DNA of 64,000 bases from Thermodesulfobacterium hydrogeniphilum (GTDB lineage Bacteria; Desulfobacterota; Thermodesulfobacteria; Thermodesulfobacteriales; Thermodesulfobacteriaceae). The position numbers and the translations under genes are program-made. Positions 37,300-48,100 of this stretch are shown here, in pieces. The stretch covers positions 1 to 64,000 of the forward strand of contig NZ_JQKW01000013.1 in the NCBI RefSeq assembly GCF_000746255.1, given 5' to 3'. Each line of letters begins with the position of its first letter. Positions within the stretch are counted from its first letter, which is position 1. The notes below the pieces were generated by a model. It ran no database searches. It had not been told where the DNA came from and worked only from the letters and a program-made list of their open reading frames with translations.

Positions 37300-37752
37300 C
37301 TAAGCCTCCTTGTCTTTCATAGCAGCAGTAATTTCACCTTCAGCAACAATTTTATCTCCTACTCTTGCTGTAGCTGTAGTTTTTATAATAGGTCCTTTTT
37401 TCTTAAATCCCTTAGCTTCTAAAATTAAGGTATCTCCAGGATAAACAGGCTGTCTAAATTTCGCCTTATCAACTCCAGCTAAAACAAAAAGTTTATCTTT
37501 ATATTCTGGAAAAATGTATTTTAAACCTACTGCTGCAGCTTGAGCCATAGCTTCAATAATTAAAACCCCTGGCATAATAGGATATTCAGGGAAATGTCCC
37601 TGAAAAAAAGGCTCATTAATAGTAACATTTTTAATAGCTTTTACATATTCATTTTGAACATTTATTTCCAAGACTTTATCAATCATCAAAAAAGGAAATC
37701 TATGAGGTAAAAACTCAAAAATTTCCTGAATACTTATCTCTTTTTTTTCCAT
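37300..37752 (-). CDS. fabZ: 3-hydroxyacyl-ACP dehydratase FabZ
   Basis: 150 residues, hot-dog fold. LPHRFPFLMID holds the catalytic His and GHFPEYPIMPGVLIIEAMAQ the glutamate helix. Dehydrates 3-hydroxyacyl-ACP in fatty acid synthesis and so competes with LpxA for the same acyl-ACP pool. First gene of the lpx cluster, as in many Gram-negatives. Confidence 0.96.
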   Translation of the reverse strand: MEKKEISIQEIFEFLPHRFPFLMIDKVLEINVQNEYVKAIKNVTINEPFFQGHFPEYPIMPGVLIIEAMAQAAAVGLKYIFPEYKDKLFVLAGVDKAKFRQPVYPGDTLILEAKGFKKKGPIIKTTATARVGDKIVAEGEITAAMKDKEA

Positions 37753-37780
37753 AAGTTTCCCCCTCTTGGAAATATTAGAA

Positions 37781-37810
37781 ATTATATTATCATAAATTTA
37801 TTACCTGCAA
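37781..37810 (-). promoter_or_regulatory. Possible promoter of the fabZ-lpx operon
   Basis: A perfect -10 TATAAT (complement of 37781-37786), 18-nt spacer and -35 TTGCAG (complement of 37805-37810). Lies in the 75-nt divergent gap to the Ahb-type gene. Confidence 0.5.
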
Positions 37811-37827
37811 AGAGAAACAAATTAAAA

Positions 37828-38283
37828 ATGTCAGAAAACCCAAAAAAAGAAAAATTTAAAAAGCTTTTAAATTATATTCAAGACAATTTTCCTTTGCATC
37901 CAAGACCCTTTCAGGTTTTATCTAAAAAGTTTAAACTCTCAGAAAAAGAAATAATTGATTATTTAAAACAATTAAAAGAAAAAAATATTATTAGACACTT
38001 CGGAGCCACTATCAATTCTCATAAGTTAAAATATACTACCTGTTTATGTGCAACTTCTATTCCAGAAAATAAAATAGATATAGCTTATAAAATTGCAGAA
38101 CTTCCAGAAATAACCCATGCCTATTTAAGAGAACATAAGTTAAATTTTTGGTTTACTATAATCAGCAAAAGTGAAGAAGATTTATTAAATATTATCCAGA
38201 GTTTAGAAAAAACCTATAGTTTAAAAATAAAAGCATTTCCAGCTACAAAAAAGTTTAAAGTAAAAGCAGTTTTTGAATTATAG
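37828..38283 (+). CDS. Siroheme decarboxylase-type Lrp/AsnC protein (AhbA/AhbB family)
   Basis: 151 residues. N-terminal winged helix with FPLHPRPFQVL, then an AsnC-like domain with IRHFGATINSHKL and the LREHKLNFWFTII stretch. These are landmarks of AhbA/AhbB (and NirD/L/G/H) proteins that decarboxylate siroheme to didecarboxysiroheme in the alternative haem route of sulfate reducers. Known enzymes are heterodimers; the second subunit is not next to this gene. Which subunit this is cannot be decided. No strong ribosome site; its stop abuts the end of mlaD. Confidence 0.8.
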   Translation: MSENPKKEKFKKLLNYIQDNFPLHPRPFQVLSKKFKLSEKEIIDYLKQLKEKNIIRHFGATINSHKLKYTTCLCATSIPENKIDIAYKIAELPEITHAYLREHKLNFWFTIISKSEEDLLNIIQSLEKTYSLKIKAFPATKKFKVKAVFEL

Positions 38284-39306
38284 TTATTGCATAGCAGCTC
38301 CTGCTATTGTACCAAAAACAGTTATAGGCACCTGTTCTTCTACACCCTGTGCTGCTCTATTGACACTTCTAAGAGTTTTTTTAGCTTCTATATATAAAGA
38401 ATCATCTTTATATAGTTTACCAAGGGTTCCTTTACCCTGTTCAATATTAGCTATCATTCTCTTTAAACCACTTGAGACCGCTTTCAGATCTCTATAAAGT
38501 TTATCATCTGTCATAAGCTTACCAAGAGTCCCTTCTCCATTTTTTAATTTTTCAGAAATATTTTCCAAATTAGCTACAGTCTGTGTTAATTTTTTATAAA
38601 GTTGTTCATCTTTTACTAATTTTCCTAAGGTTCCTTGTCCACTTTCTATTTGTTCAGCTATATGTTTTAAACTCTTTGTAGAAGCTGTAAGATTTTTATA
38701 AAGTGTATCATCATTAATAAGTTTACCCAGAGTTCCCTGCCCTTTTTCTATTTTTTCAGCAATAATTTTGAAACTTTTAGAAATTTCTTTTACATTGGAT
38801 ACTAACTCTTTTAAATTCTGCTTTCCTTCCTCAGTACTTAACAATTCTTTTAAACCCTCCAGTGTAGGGCCTATACTTGCCAAAATATCATCCATAGAAA
38901 TTGGACTATGAGTTTTTGCTATTATAGAATTAGCTTCTAAATAATGCTGTGATTTACCAGGTTTAATATCCACAAATTTATCTCCTAAAACACCATAGGT
39001 TTTTATATAAGCCTCTGCATCATCTTGAATTTTATATTTTTTATAAATAATTAACTCTACTTTGGCTTTGCCATCAGGAGTTAATTCTATATCACCTACT
39101 TTACCTATATTAACTCCAGCCATCTCTATTTTAGCACCTTTTGTAAGCCCGGAAACATTTTCAAATACAGCATAAAGTTTGTAGGTATCCTTGGTGGTAA
39201 AAGTTTCTTCACCAAGTTTAAAAGTCAAATAAAAAAGCGCCAAAAGACCTATAAAAACAAAAATCCCAACCTTTATTTCGGTAGAGTTTCTTATGGTCAT
39301 TTTCAT
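38284..39306 (-). CDS. mlaD: MlaD-like MCE-domain lipid transport protein with 34-residue repeats
   Basis: 340 residues. One N-terminal membrane helix (~12-30), one MCE domain (~38-118, with GLTKGAKIEMAGVNIGKV), then a helical region with four repeats whose GTLGKL cores start at 191, 225, 259 and 293, spaced exactly 34 residues. It should form a periplasmic hexamer carrying phospholipids between membranes. MlaF and MlaE are encoded just upstream. E. coli MlaD has only a short tail, so the repeated region is unusual. Confidence 0.9.
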   Translation of the reverse strand: MKMTIRNSTEIKVGIFVFIGLLALFYLTFKLGEETFTTKDTYKLYAVFENVSGLTKGAKIEMAGVNIGKVGDIELTPDGKAKVELIIYKKYKIQDDAEAYIKTYGVLGDKFVDIKPGKSQHYLEANSIIAKTHSPISMDDILASIGPTLEGLKELLSTEEGKQNLKELVSNVKEISKSFKIIAEKIEKGQGTLGKLINDDTLYKNLTASTKSLKHIAEQIESGQGTLGKLVKDEQLYKKLTQTVANLENISEKLKNGEGTLGKLMTDDKLYRDLKAVSSGLKRMIANIEQGKGTLGKLYKDDSLYIEAKKTLRSVNRAAQGVEEQVPITVFGTIAGAAMQ

Positions 39307-39311
39307 CCCCC

Positions 39312-40040
39312 CTATATTAAAGCACTTTCTATAAAATTTCTTATAAAAGGTTCATCTATAGTTTTTATTTCCTCAGGGGTCCCTTCTACAAGAATTTTTC
39401 CTTGATGAAGAAAGGCGATCCTATCTGCAAATTTGAACGCAAGGGGTACATCATGGCTAATTACCACACAGGTTAAACTGTACCTTTCTTTCAAATCTTT
39501 GATTAATTCCATTATAGAAACCTGTAAAATAGGATCCAACCCTGTAGTAGGCTCATCAAATAGAACTATTTGAGGCTGTAGAGCTAAGGTTCTTGCTAAA
39601 GCAGCTCTTTTCCTCATTCCTCCAGATAATTCAGAAGGATATTTATCTTTTGCCTCTAATAAATTAACTACAGAAAGTAGCTCTTCTGCTTTTTCTTCTA
39701 TTTCTTTTTTTGACATTTTAAAATGCTCTTTTAAAGGAAACATTACATTTTCTTTTACTGTCATAGAATCAAATAAAGCACCTTCCTGAAAAAGAAAACC
39801 TATTTTTTTTCTAATTTTTTGTAATTCCTTTTCAGAAAGTTTAGTAATATCTTGATTATCGAACCATATCTCTCCACTATCAGGCTTTAAAAGACCTACA
39901 ATGTGTTTTATTAGAACACTTTTTCCTGTTCCACTTTGTCCCATAATAAAAGTAATTTGATTAGCAGGGATAATAAGGTTAACACCTCTTAAAACTTCAA
40001 ATCCATCAAAACTTTTTTTAAGATCTTTTATATTAATCAT
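39312..40040 (-). CDS. mlaF: MlaF-like ABC transporter ATPase
   Basis: 242 residues. Walker A GQSGTGKSVL near residue 35, signature ELSGGMRKRAAL, Walker B VLFDEPTTGLDP, and the H-loop VISHDVP. The LSGGM signature is typical of the Mla/Ttg2A branch. Powers phospholipid movement with the MlaE permease and MlaD. 5-6 nt gaps separate it from both neighbours, so it is one operon with them and ilvD. Confidence 0.95.
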   Translation of the reverse strand: MINIKDLKKSFDGFEVLRGVNLIIPANQITFIMGQSGTGKSVLIKHIVGLLKPDSGEIWFDNQDITKLSEKELQKIRKKIGFLFQEGALFDSMTVKENVMFPLKEHFKMSKKEIEEKAEELLSVVNLLEAKDKYPSELSGGMRKRAALARTLALQPQIVLFDEPTTGLDPILQVSIMELIKDLKERYSLTCVVISHDVPLAFKFADRIAFLHQGKILVEGTPEEIKTIDEPFIRNFIESALI

Positions 40041-40046
40041 AGTCTT

Positions 40047-40814
40047 TTAGAAAAATATAGTAGTTAAAATATAATCAGATATTAATATCCCTACAGTAGA
40101 TATTACAACTGCCTCTGTAGTAGCTCTACCCACCCCTTCTGCTCCACCAGAAGCATAATATCCTTTATATCCACAAACTGTTACTAAAAATGCTCCAAAA
40201 AAAATTGATTTATATATTCCACTCATTATATCCTTTAATTCCACCATATCTATCATTCTTGCAGTTAGGATACCAGGATCAATATGAACCAAAAAAGCTC
40301 CAACAATGTAACCTCCAGCAATTCCTACTAAATCCGCTATAGCAGTTAAAAGTGGTAAAACTAAAATACCAGCCCAAAGTCTTGGACTCACAAGATATTG
40401 AATGGGATTTACAGCCATTATTTTTAAAGCATCTATCTGTTCAGTAATTCTCATGCTTCCCAGTTCTGCAGAGATAGCTGAACCAGCTCTTGCAATAACT
40501 ACAACTGCAGTTAAAACTGGCCCAAGTTCTCTGGTCAAAGTTAAAGCCACCACTCCACCAAGAACACTCTGGGAACCAACCTTAGCAAGAGCAATATTTA
40601 CCTGATAAGCTGTAACCATTCCTGAAAAAAGAGAAGTAAGGAATACTACTAAAAAAGAGTTTACTCCTATAAATTCCATATATTTAATAAGAAGTCCTAT
40701 ACGAAAAGGACGGGTAAAAAAATAAAAAAAGCTTTGTAAAAAGAAAATAAAGATTCCACCACAATCACAAATAACTTTTAAAAAAGCTTTTCCTAAAAGG
40801 GCAAAAAAATTCAT
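40047..40814 (-). CDS. mlaE: MlaE-like ABC transporter permease
   Basis: 255 residues with about five to six hydrophobic segments. Family landmarks: [20 protein letters not shown] followed by [14 protein letters not shown], and [15 protein letters not shown] near the C-terminus. Inner-membrane core of the phospholipid transport system. Its ATG overlaps the ilvD stop (ATGA, 4 nt), so translation is coupled to ilvD. Confidence 0.94.
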   Translation of the reverse strand: MNFFALLGKAFLKVICDCGGIFIFFLQSFFYFFTRPFRIGLLIKYMEFIGVNSFLVVFLTSLFSGMVTAYQVNIALAKVGSQSVLGGVVALTLTRELGPVLTAVVVIARAGSAISAELGSMRITEQIDALKIMAVNPIQYLVSPRLWAGILVLPLLTAIADLVGIAGGYIVGAFLVHIDPGILTARMIDMVELKDIMSGIYKSIFFGAFLVTVCGYKGYYASGGAEGVGRATTEAVVISTVGILISDYILTTIFF

Positions 40815-42466
40815 TCTAAAATAGCCCCTTTAGCTCCTGATTTTACCAAAATATGATATTTTTTTAAAATTCCTTCTAATTTTTTCTTCTTAGGTTTCCA
40901 TTTTTTTCTTCTTTTTTCCAATTCTTCTTCAGAAACTTTAAGATCAAGTTTTCTTTCTGGAATATCTATTTCTATAATATCACCATCTTTTACTAAAGCT
41001 ATAGGACCTCCCTCTGCTGCCTCTGGGGAAACATGCCCTATACAAGCTCCTTGAGTCCCACCGCTAAATCTCCCATCAGTGACAAGGGCTACTGAATCTC
41101 CTAATCCCATTCCTATAATAGCAGATGTTGGAGAAAGCATTTCCCTCATACCAGGACCGCCCTTTGGACCTTCATATCTTATAACTACCACATCTCCTGG
41201 TTTTATTTTTTTATCAAGTATAGCCTTATAAGCTTCTTCTTCTGAATCAAAAACCTTAGCAGGTCCAGTATGTTTAAGCATCTTAGGAAGAACTGCACTG
41301 GTTTTAACCACTGCTCCTTCTGGAGCTAAAGTTCCATAAAGTATAGCTATTCCTCCTTCTTTAGCATAAGGTTCTTCTACAGATCTTATAACTTCCCTAT
41401 TTAAAATTTCGGCGTTTTTCAAATTTTCTTTAAGGGTCTTTCCTGTAACTGTTTTAACATCTAAATGAATAATCCCCAGCTTAGAAAGTTCTTTCATTAC
41501 TGCAGGAATTCCCCCTGCAAAATGCAAATCAACTACACTATGATCACCTGCAGGAATAAGTTTAGCAAGAACAGGTGTTTTTCTGGAAATTTCATCAAAA
41601 GTTTTTAAATCCAGATCCACTTTAGCTTCATGAGCAATAGCCATAAGATGTAAAACTGTATTAGTAGAACATCCTAAAGCCATATCTACAGCTATAGCGT
41701 TTTCAAAGGATTTTTTAGAGATTAATTTTCTTGGAGTAAGATTTTTCTTAACCAATTCCATAATTTTTCTTCCTGTTTCTTTGGCAAGTCTAATCCTATC
41801 AGCAAAAACAGCAGGAATAGTACCATTACCAGGAAGTGCCAAACCTATTGCCTCAGAAAGACAATTCATAGAATTAGCTGTAAACATACCAGCACAAGAT
41901 CCGCAGGTAGGACAGGCACATGATTCCAACTCTGCTAATTCTTCTTCACTCATCTCTCCTCTTTTAACTTTTCCTATAGCCTCAAAAACAGAAATAAGAT
42001 TTACTTTTTTACCTTTGTATAAACCAGTAAGCATAGGACCACCTGCTACAATAATAGAAGGAATATTTACTCTAAAAGCTGCCATAAGCATACCAGGAGT
42101 AATTTTATCACAACTTGTAACAAGAACTAAACCATCAAAAGCATGGGCTTGAGCCATTATTTCTATAGAATCGGCAATAATTTCTCTACTGGGTAGAGAA
42201 TATTTCATCCCTTCATGATTCATGGCAATTCCATCACAAACCCCTATAACTCCAAATTCTACAGGAACCCCTCCAGCTTCCCTTATACCTGCCTTTACTG
42301 CCTCTACAATTTGTCTTAAATGAATATGTCCAGGAATTATTTCATTAAAAGAATTAGCAACTCCTATAAGAGGACGTTTTAACTCATCATTTGTAAAACC
42401 TGAAGCTTTAAATAAAGATCTATGAGGAGCTCTTTCAATACCCTTTTTTGCCTTGTCACTTCTCAT
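40811..42466 (-). CDS. ilvD: Dihydroxy-acid dehydratase
   Basis: 551 residues. Dehydrates dihydroxy-acids in valine, isoleucine and pantothenate synthesis. Iron-sulfur ligands are in [21 protein letters not shown] and [17 protein letters not shown]. Oxygen sensitivity of the cluster fits an anaerobe. It has its own promoter and heads an operon with the Mla genes, an unexpected partner. Confidence 0.97.
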   Translation of the reverse strand: MRSDKAKKGIERAPHRSLFKASGFTNDELKRPLIGVANSFNEIIPGHIHLRQIVEAVKAGIREAGGVPVEFGVIGVCDGIAMNHEGMKYSLPSREIIADSIEIMAQAHAFDGLVLVTSCDKITPGMLMAAFRVNIPSIIVAGGPMLTGLYKGKKVNLISVFEAIGKVKRGEMSEEELAELESCACPTCGSCAGMFTANSMNCLSEAIGLALPGNGTIPAVFADRIRLAKETGRKIMELVKKNLTPRKLISKKSFENAIAVDMALGCSTNTVLHLMAIAHEAKVDLDLKTFDEISRKTPVLAKLIPAGDHSVVDLHFAGGIPAVMKELSKLGIIHLDVKTVTGKTLKENLKNAEILNREVIRSVEEPYAKEGGIAILYGTLAPEGAVVKTSAVLPKMLKHTGPAKVFDSEEEAYKAILDKKIKPGDVVVIRYEGPKGGPGMREMLSPTSAIIGMGLGDSVALVTDGRFSGGTQGACIGHVSPEAAEGGPIALVKDGDIIEIDIPERKLDLKVSEEELEKRRKKWKPKKKKLEGILKKYHILVKSGAKGAILE

Positions 42467-42511
42467 TTAAAAGCCTCCTTTATAAATTTAAATCATTTTA
42501 GATAAAAAAAT

Positions 42512-42540
42512 ATTTTATAAAAATTAAACCTTGCTGTCAA
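42512..42540 (-). promoter_or_regulatory. Promoter of ilvD-mlaEFD
   Basis: TTGACA (complement of 42535-42540), 17-nt spacer, TAAAAT (complement of 42512-42517), one base off consensus. Start expected near 42505, leaving a leader of about 40 nt. Confidence 0.7.
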
Positions 42541-42586
42541 GGAATTTTGTATTAAATTTATATAAAATTTTAATAAAGGAGGTTTT

Positions 42587-42811
42587 ATGATTAAAGAAGC
42601 TGTAGAACAAGCCTTAGCTAAAGTAAGGCCTATGTTACAGGCTGATGGAGGAGATGTTGAATTAGTAGATGTAACGGAAGATGGTATAGTAAAAGTTAGA
42701 TTAAAAGGAGCCTGTGGATCTTGCCCTATGGCAACTATGACTTTAAAAATGGGAATTGAAAGGTATCTAAAAAAAGAAGTTCCAGAAGTTACTGAAGTAG
42801 TTGCAGTTTAA
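42587..42811 (+). CDS. NifU C-terminal-domain (Nfu) iron-sulfur carrier
   Basis: 74 residues, a stand-alone Nfu domain. [16 protein letters not shown] provides the CxxC that carries an Fe-S cluster between dimers. Delivers clusters to target proteins; IlvD, CooS and the radical SAM enzymes here would be such targets, although no direct link is shown. GGAGG site present. First gene of a six-gene plus-strand string. Confidence 0.93.
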   Translation: MIKEAVEQALAKVRPMLQADGGDVELVDVTEDGIVKVRLKGACGSCPMATMTLKMGIERYLKKEVPEVTEVVAV

Positions 42812-42840
42812 AATTAAAAAAATTCTCTTGGGGTGAAAAA

Positions 42841-43107
42841 ATGGCAAGAGTAACTGTAGAAGATTGTTTAAAAAAAGTTCCAAGTAGATTTAAATTAATT
42901 CATTTAGCCATAGAAAGAATTAAACAATTAAGAGAAGGAGCCCAACCTCTTATTGAATGTGACAATAAAGAAGTAGTTTTAGCTCTGAGAGAAATTGCTG
43001 CAGGATTCGTAACCCCTGAAAATATTAAAGATTTGATGAAAAAAGAAAGAGTTACCTCCCCTTATGAAATTTCTGAAATTTTAAAACAAAAAGGAACTAA
43101 TAAATAA
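42841..43107 (+). CDS. rpoZ: RNA polymerase omega subunit
   Basis: 88 residues. [27 protein letters not shown] is the conserved helix that wraps the beta' C-terminus, and [13 protein letters not shown] follows. Assists polymerase assembly and, in proteobacteria, ppGpp binding. A GGGGTG site lies 6 nt before ATG. Lies between nfu and dnaJ. Confidence 0.93.
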   Translation: MARVTVEDCLKKVPSRFKLIHLAIERIKQLREGAQPLIECDNKEVVLALREIAAGFVTPENIKDLMKKERVTSPYEISEILKQKGTNK

Positions 43108-43109
43108 AA

Positions 43110-44246
43110 ATGGCTTATAAAGATTATTATGCAATTTTAGGTATTCCACGCAATGCTACTCAAGAAGAGATAAAACGTGCCTATCGTAGACTTGCTCTCA
43201 AATATCATCCTGACAAAAATCCAGGAGATAAAGAGGCTGAAGAAAAATTTAAGGAAATTTCTGAAGCCTATGAAGTTCTTTCTGATCCCGAAAAAAGAGC
43301 TATATACGATAATTATGGTTATTCTGGACTAAAATCCTCTGGATATAGTGGATTTGAAGATATTTCTGATATTTTTAAAACTTTTTCTGATATTTTTGAA
43401 GATTTTTTTGGATTTTCTTTTGAAGAAAAATCCCAAACCAGACCCAGAGACGGAGCAGACCTTTCTTATGAAATAGTTTTAGATTTAGAAGATCTTTTTC
43501 AGGATAAAAAATTAGAAATAGAAGTAGAAAAATTGGAAGCTTGTGAATATTGCGGTGGTTTAGGATATGATCTTGAAAAAGGGGTTAAAACCTGTGAGAC
43601 CTGTAAAGGAAAAGGAAGAGTTACTTATAGCGAAGGATTCTTTAGAATAAGTTATACCTGTCCAGATTGTAAAGGAAGAGGGACTATTTATGTAGAAAAG
43701 TGTTCTCATTGTAAAGGTTCTGGAAGAATTTGGAAAAAGAAAAAATTAAATATCACTATACCTGCTGGGGTAGAAGATGGAACTATTTTAAGAATACCAG
43801 GTGAAGGAGAAGCTGGTCTTTTTGGTGGAAGACCAGGCGATCTTTATATCAGAGTTAAAATTAAACCTCATCCTTATTTTTATAGAAATAAATCAGATAT
43901 AATAGGAAATTTAAAAATAAATTTTATTTCAGCTATTTTAGGAGATAAAATTACAATCCCCTATTTTGGAGAAGAAGTAGAAGTAGAAATTCCTGCTGGA
44001 ACTCAACCAGTAGATGAAATTGTTATAAAAAATAAAGGATTACCTGATCCTAAAACAGGAAAAAGAGGAAATCTTATTTTAAAAGTGCAAGTAGAACTTC
44101 CTAAAAAAGTTGGTGAAGAGGGTAAAAAACTTCTTAAAAAATTTGCTCAAGTAGAAGGTTTAGAAGATTTTAAAAATGGTTTAGAATCCTATCAAAAAAA
44201 GAAAAAAGAGGGATTCTGGAAAAAATTTATTTTTGGAAGTAAATAA
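43110..44246 (+). CDS. dnaJ: Chaperone DnaJ
   Basis: 378 residues. J domain 1-70 with HPD (YHPDKNP), a short G/F region, four CxxCxGxG zinc repeats (CEYCGG, CETCKG, CPDCKG, CSHCKG) near 145-210, and the C-terminal substrate domain. Stimulates DnaK. Starts 2 nt after rpoZ and shares one base with the moaC start (TAATG). DnaK and GrpE are not in the window. Confidence 0.96.
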   Translation: MAYKDYYAILGIPRNATQEEIKRAYRRLALKYHPDKNPGDKEAEEKFKEISEAYEVLSDPEKRAIYDNYGYSGLKSSGYSGFEDISDIFKTFSDIFEDFFGFSFEEKSQTRPRDGADLSYEIVLDLEDLFQDKKLEIEVEKLEACEYCGGLGYDLEKGVKTCETCKGKGRVTYSEGFFRISYTCPDCKGRGTIYVEKCSHCKGSGRIWKKKKLNITIPAGVEDGTILRIPGEGEAGLFGGRPGDLYIRVKIKPHPYFYRNKSDIIGNLKINFISAILGDKITIPYFGEEVEVEIPAGTQPVDEIVIKNKGLPDPKTGKRGNLILKVQVELPKKVGEEGKKLLKKFAQVEGLEDFKNGLESYQKKKKEGFWKKFIFGSK

Positions 44247-44722
44247 TGAATCAATTTTCTCATCTTGACAAAGATGGAAAACTTCATATGGTTGATATTA
44301 GTCCAAAAACTTTTACTGAAAGAGTTGCCATTGCTAAAGGAGAAATTATCTTCCCAGAGGAAATTTATCCTAAAATTTTTTCTCAAGATGTACCTAAGGG
44401 AGATTTTTTGGCCTGTGCTAAAGTTGCTGGAATTTTAGCTGCTAAAAAGACTTCAGAGCTTATCCCTTTATGTCATCCTTTACCAATTACCAAGATTGAT
44501 ATAGAGTTCAATTTTCTTCCAGAAAAATATTCCTTAGAAATTATAGGGAAGGTGAAAACTGTAGCTCAAACTGGTGTTGAAATGGAAGCTCTTACAGCTG
44601 TTTCAGTAGCTGCTCTTACTATTTATGATATGTGTAAATCCCTCCATAAAGGTATAAAAATAAATAATATCCGCCTTATCTATAAATCCGGCGGAAAAAG
44701 CGGAGAAACAATCCTTGAATAA
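44246..44722 (+). CDS. moaC: Cyclic pyranopterin monophosphate synthase MoaC
   Basis: 158 residues. Second step of molybdopterin synthesis, turning the MoaA product into cPMP. LIPLCHPLPITKIDIEF and the GVEMEALTAVSVAALTIYDM helix are the family landmarks; KSGGKSG closes the protein. Stop/start overlap TAATG with dnaJ. Presence implies Mo/W enzymes such as formate dehydrogenase elsewhere. Confidence 0.96.
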   Translation: MNQFSHLDKDGKLHMVDISPKTFTERVAIAKGEIIFPEEIYPKIFSQDVPKGDFLACAKVAGILAAKKTSELIPLCHPLPITKIDIEFNFLPEKYSLEIIGKVKTVAQTGVEMEALTAVSVAALTIYDMCKSLHKGIKINNIRLIYKSGGKSGETILE

Positions 44723-44740
44723 CCAAAAAAGGAGGATTGC

Positions 44741-45103
44741 ATGGATAAAGAAAAACTTGAATTCTTTAAAAAACTTCTGCTTAAAAAAAAGGAACAAATT
44801 TTAAAAGAGGTTATTGAAACAAAAAAGGAATTAACAGAAGTTTCAGAACCTTTACCTGATGTTGTAGATCAGGCCTCTCAAGAAAGTGATCTTACTTTTA
44901 AATTAAGATTAAGAGATAGAGAACAAAAACTTCTCAAAAAGATAGAAAAGGCTTTAAAGAAAATAGAAGACGGAACTTATGGAATTTGCGAAATGTGTGG
45001 CGGAGAAATTGATGAAAAAAGACTTATAGCACGTCCTGAAGCTACTCTTTGCATAGAATGTAAAAAAGCTCAAGAAAGAATAGAAAAAATTAGAGGAGAA
45101 TAA
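44741..45103 (+). CDS. DksA/TraR-family zinc-finger protein
   Basis: 120 residues. N-terminal coiled coil (~1-80) with acidic tip around EPLPDVVDQASQESD, then a four-cysteine zinc finger (CEMCGG and CIECK). DksA-type proteins enter the RNA polymerase secondary channel and, with ppGpp, reset transcription. Perfect AAAGGAGG site. Located between moaC and the tandem uvrA, in an operon that also contains rpoZ. Could be DksA proper or a paralogue. Confidence 0.88.
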   Translation: MDKEKLEFFKKLLLKKKEQILKEVIETKKELTEVSEPLPDVVDQASQESDLTFKLRLRDREQKLLKKIEKALKKIEDGTYGICEMCGGEIDEKRLIARPEATLCIECKKAQERIEKIRGE

Positions 45104-45116
45104 AAATTAAACTAAG

Positions 45117-48100
45117 GTGTCTACATCTAAAGAAAGATTTATTGAACTTTTTGAAATCTCTCAAAATAATTTAAAAGGTTTTGATCTTGAACTTCCATTT
45201 TATAAATTAATTGTTGTTACCGGAGTTTCTGGGGCAGGAAAATCAAGCTTAGTTTTTGATACTCTTTATGCAGAGGGACAAAGAAGATATTTAGAAACTT
45301 TTTCTTCTTATGTAAGACAATTCTTTGAAAAACTCCCTAAACCTAAGGTAAAGGCTGTTCATAATATCCCTGCTTCTTTAGCTTTTCCTCAAGGAAATTA
45401 CATTAAAACATCTCGTTCAACAGTTGCTACTCTTACAGAAATAAGCCATTTTACCAAAATGCTTTATTATAAAGCTGGTATTCCAAAATGTCCAAATTGC
45501 AATAAATATATCCAGGTAAAAGATCCCCATTCTATTGCTAAGGAAATTATACAAAAATTCAAAAATATCCCTCTTTATCTAATTGCTCCTCAAAAGATTA
45601 AAACAAGCTTTGAATATTTAAAAAAAGGTCTTCTTTCTTCTGGATTTAGCAGAATTTTTCTAAATGGAAGGGTCTGTGAGATTGATGAAATAGAAAAACC
45701 ACCAGATCAGGAGGAAATAGAGCTTGTTATTTATAGATTAAAACCCACTGAAAAAGATCTATCATCTCTTGTTTCAGCTATAGAACAGGCTTTTAAGATT
45801 TCAAGCCAGATGAAAATAAGAACTATTTATGGAGAAGAAATTTATTATACCCGAGATTTAATATGCCCTGATTGTGGTTTTAAAGTTCCTTTAAAAACTC
45901 CTAATCTTTTTTCCTTTAATACCTCTCAAGGAGCATGTCCGGAATGTAAAGGTTTTGGAAATCTTTTGGTGGTTGATTTTGAATCATTGGTAAAACATCC
46001 TGAAAAATCTATAAAAGATGGTGCTATACCTCTTCTTGATTATCCTTTTATGTTAGAAGTAAAAATAGATCTTTTGGATTATTTAAAACGCTTAAATATC
46101 TCTATAAATACTTCTTTTTATAAATTACCTGAAGAAATAAAAGAAAAAATTTTTTATGGTGAAAATGAGTGGTATGGTTTAAAAGAAGTAATAAATTGGC
46201 TGGAAAGTAAAAAATATAAATCTCATATAAGAATTCTTTTATCAAAACTAAGAAGAGAAATTATTTGTCCTTTATGTAAGGGTTCTCGTTTTAATCCTCA
46301 GGCTCTTTATTTTTATATAGATAATTTAAATATAGGAGATTTTTATGCTTTAGAAATAGAAAAGGCTAAAAAATTTATAGAATCTTTTCTTGCTAAAAAT
46401 CAACTTCCTGCAGAAGAAAGACTGGCTAAGGAAATTTTAAAAAGACTTTCTTATTTGAAAGAGGTTGGGCTTTCCTATCTTACTTTAAATAGGACCAGCA
46501 GAACCCTTTCAGGCGGAGAAGCCAGCAGATGCCTTCTAACAAGAGCTTTGTCCTCTGATTTGGTAGAAACACTTTATCTCATAGATGAACCTACTACAGG
46601 ACTTCATCCTCGTGATACACGCAGAATTTTAAAATTTATGGAAAATTTAGTATCTCAAAAAAATACAGTAGTGGTAGTAGAACATGATCCAGAGATAATT
46701 ACACAGGCTGATTTTTTAATAGAGCTTGGTCCTCAAGGTGGAGAAAAGGGTGGATATCTTTTGCATGCAGGTTCTCCTAAGGATATTTTTAAAAAAGATA
46801 CTCCTACAGCAGAAGCTTTAAAATTAGTAAGTTCGAAAAGAACCTTTTTCCCTTCTCAAATAAAATCTAAAAAAAATTTAATTTTCAAAAGAGCAAAAAA
46901 GTATAATCTCAAAAATATTTCTTTTTCTATACCCTTAGGCTGTATAACTTCTATTGTAGGAGTTTCTGGCTCTGGTAAATCTACTCTTTTAGAAGAAATT
47001 ATTTATAAAGGAATCAATGCCTATAAAAATGAATTAAAGTTTGAAAATTGTAAAAAAATAGAGGGGATAGAGCATATTTCACAGGTACTTTTTCTTACAC
47101 AGGAACCTTTAGCTAAGTCTCCCAGATCTGTTATAGCAAGTTATATAAATATTCTTCCTTTTATTAGAAAACTTCTTGCCAGTACACCTCTTGCTAAAAA
47201 ATATGGTTATCCAGAAACTTTTTTTTCTTTTAATTCAGAATTAGCTCAATGTCCTGCCTGTAAAGGGCTGGGATTTGAAATTGTAGAAATGCAATTTTTA
47301 TCAGATTTTGTAATCCCCTGTGAGGTTTGTAAGGGGACAAGATTTAGAGAAGAAGTGCTTGAGATTAAATGGCGAGGCAAAAATATTGCAGAAATCCTTG
47401 ATTTAACTGTAGATTCTGCATTAGAATTTTTTGGAAGTCATACTCAAATAAAAAAGCATCTTGAAATTTTGAAAAAATTAGGACTGGGATATCTAAAACT
47501 TGGTCAACCTTTATCTACCCTTTCAGGAGGAGAAGCACAAAGGCTTAAAATTGCAGAGATCTTATCTCAAATAAAAAAAGAAAAAGCTTTAATTCTACTT
47601 GATGAACCCACAGTAGGCCTTCATTTAAAAGATATATCTAATCTTATCTCTGCTTTAAAATTTTTGAAAGAGGAAGGGCATACCATTGTTATAGTGGAAC
47701 ACAATCCTGAAATAATTTTAGCTTCAGACTGGGTTATAGAGCTTGGGCCTGAAGGAGGAGAAAAAGGTGGGTATCTCATTTTTGAAGGATCTCTTTCAGA
47801 TTTTATAAAACTTGAAAAAGGAAAAAGCTTCACTTCTGATTATTTAAAAGAATATCTACAAGGCTTAAATCTTAAAGAAAAAGCTAAAATTTTAAGAGAA
47901 TATACCTATGAAGAGCCTTATATAAAACTAAGAGGTATAAGACATCATAATTTACAAAACATAAATTTAGATATACCAAGAGAAAAATTTATTGTTATAA
48001 CCGGTGTTTCTGGTTCTGGAAAATCAACTCTTGCTTTTGATGTCCTTTTTACAGAAGGACAGAGGCGTTTTCTTGAAACTCTACCTGCTTATTTAAGACA

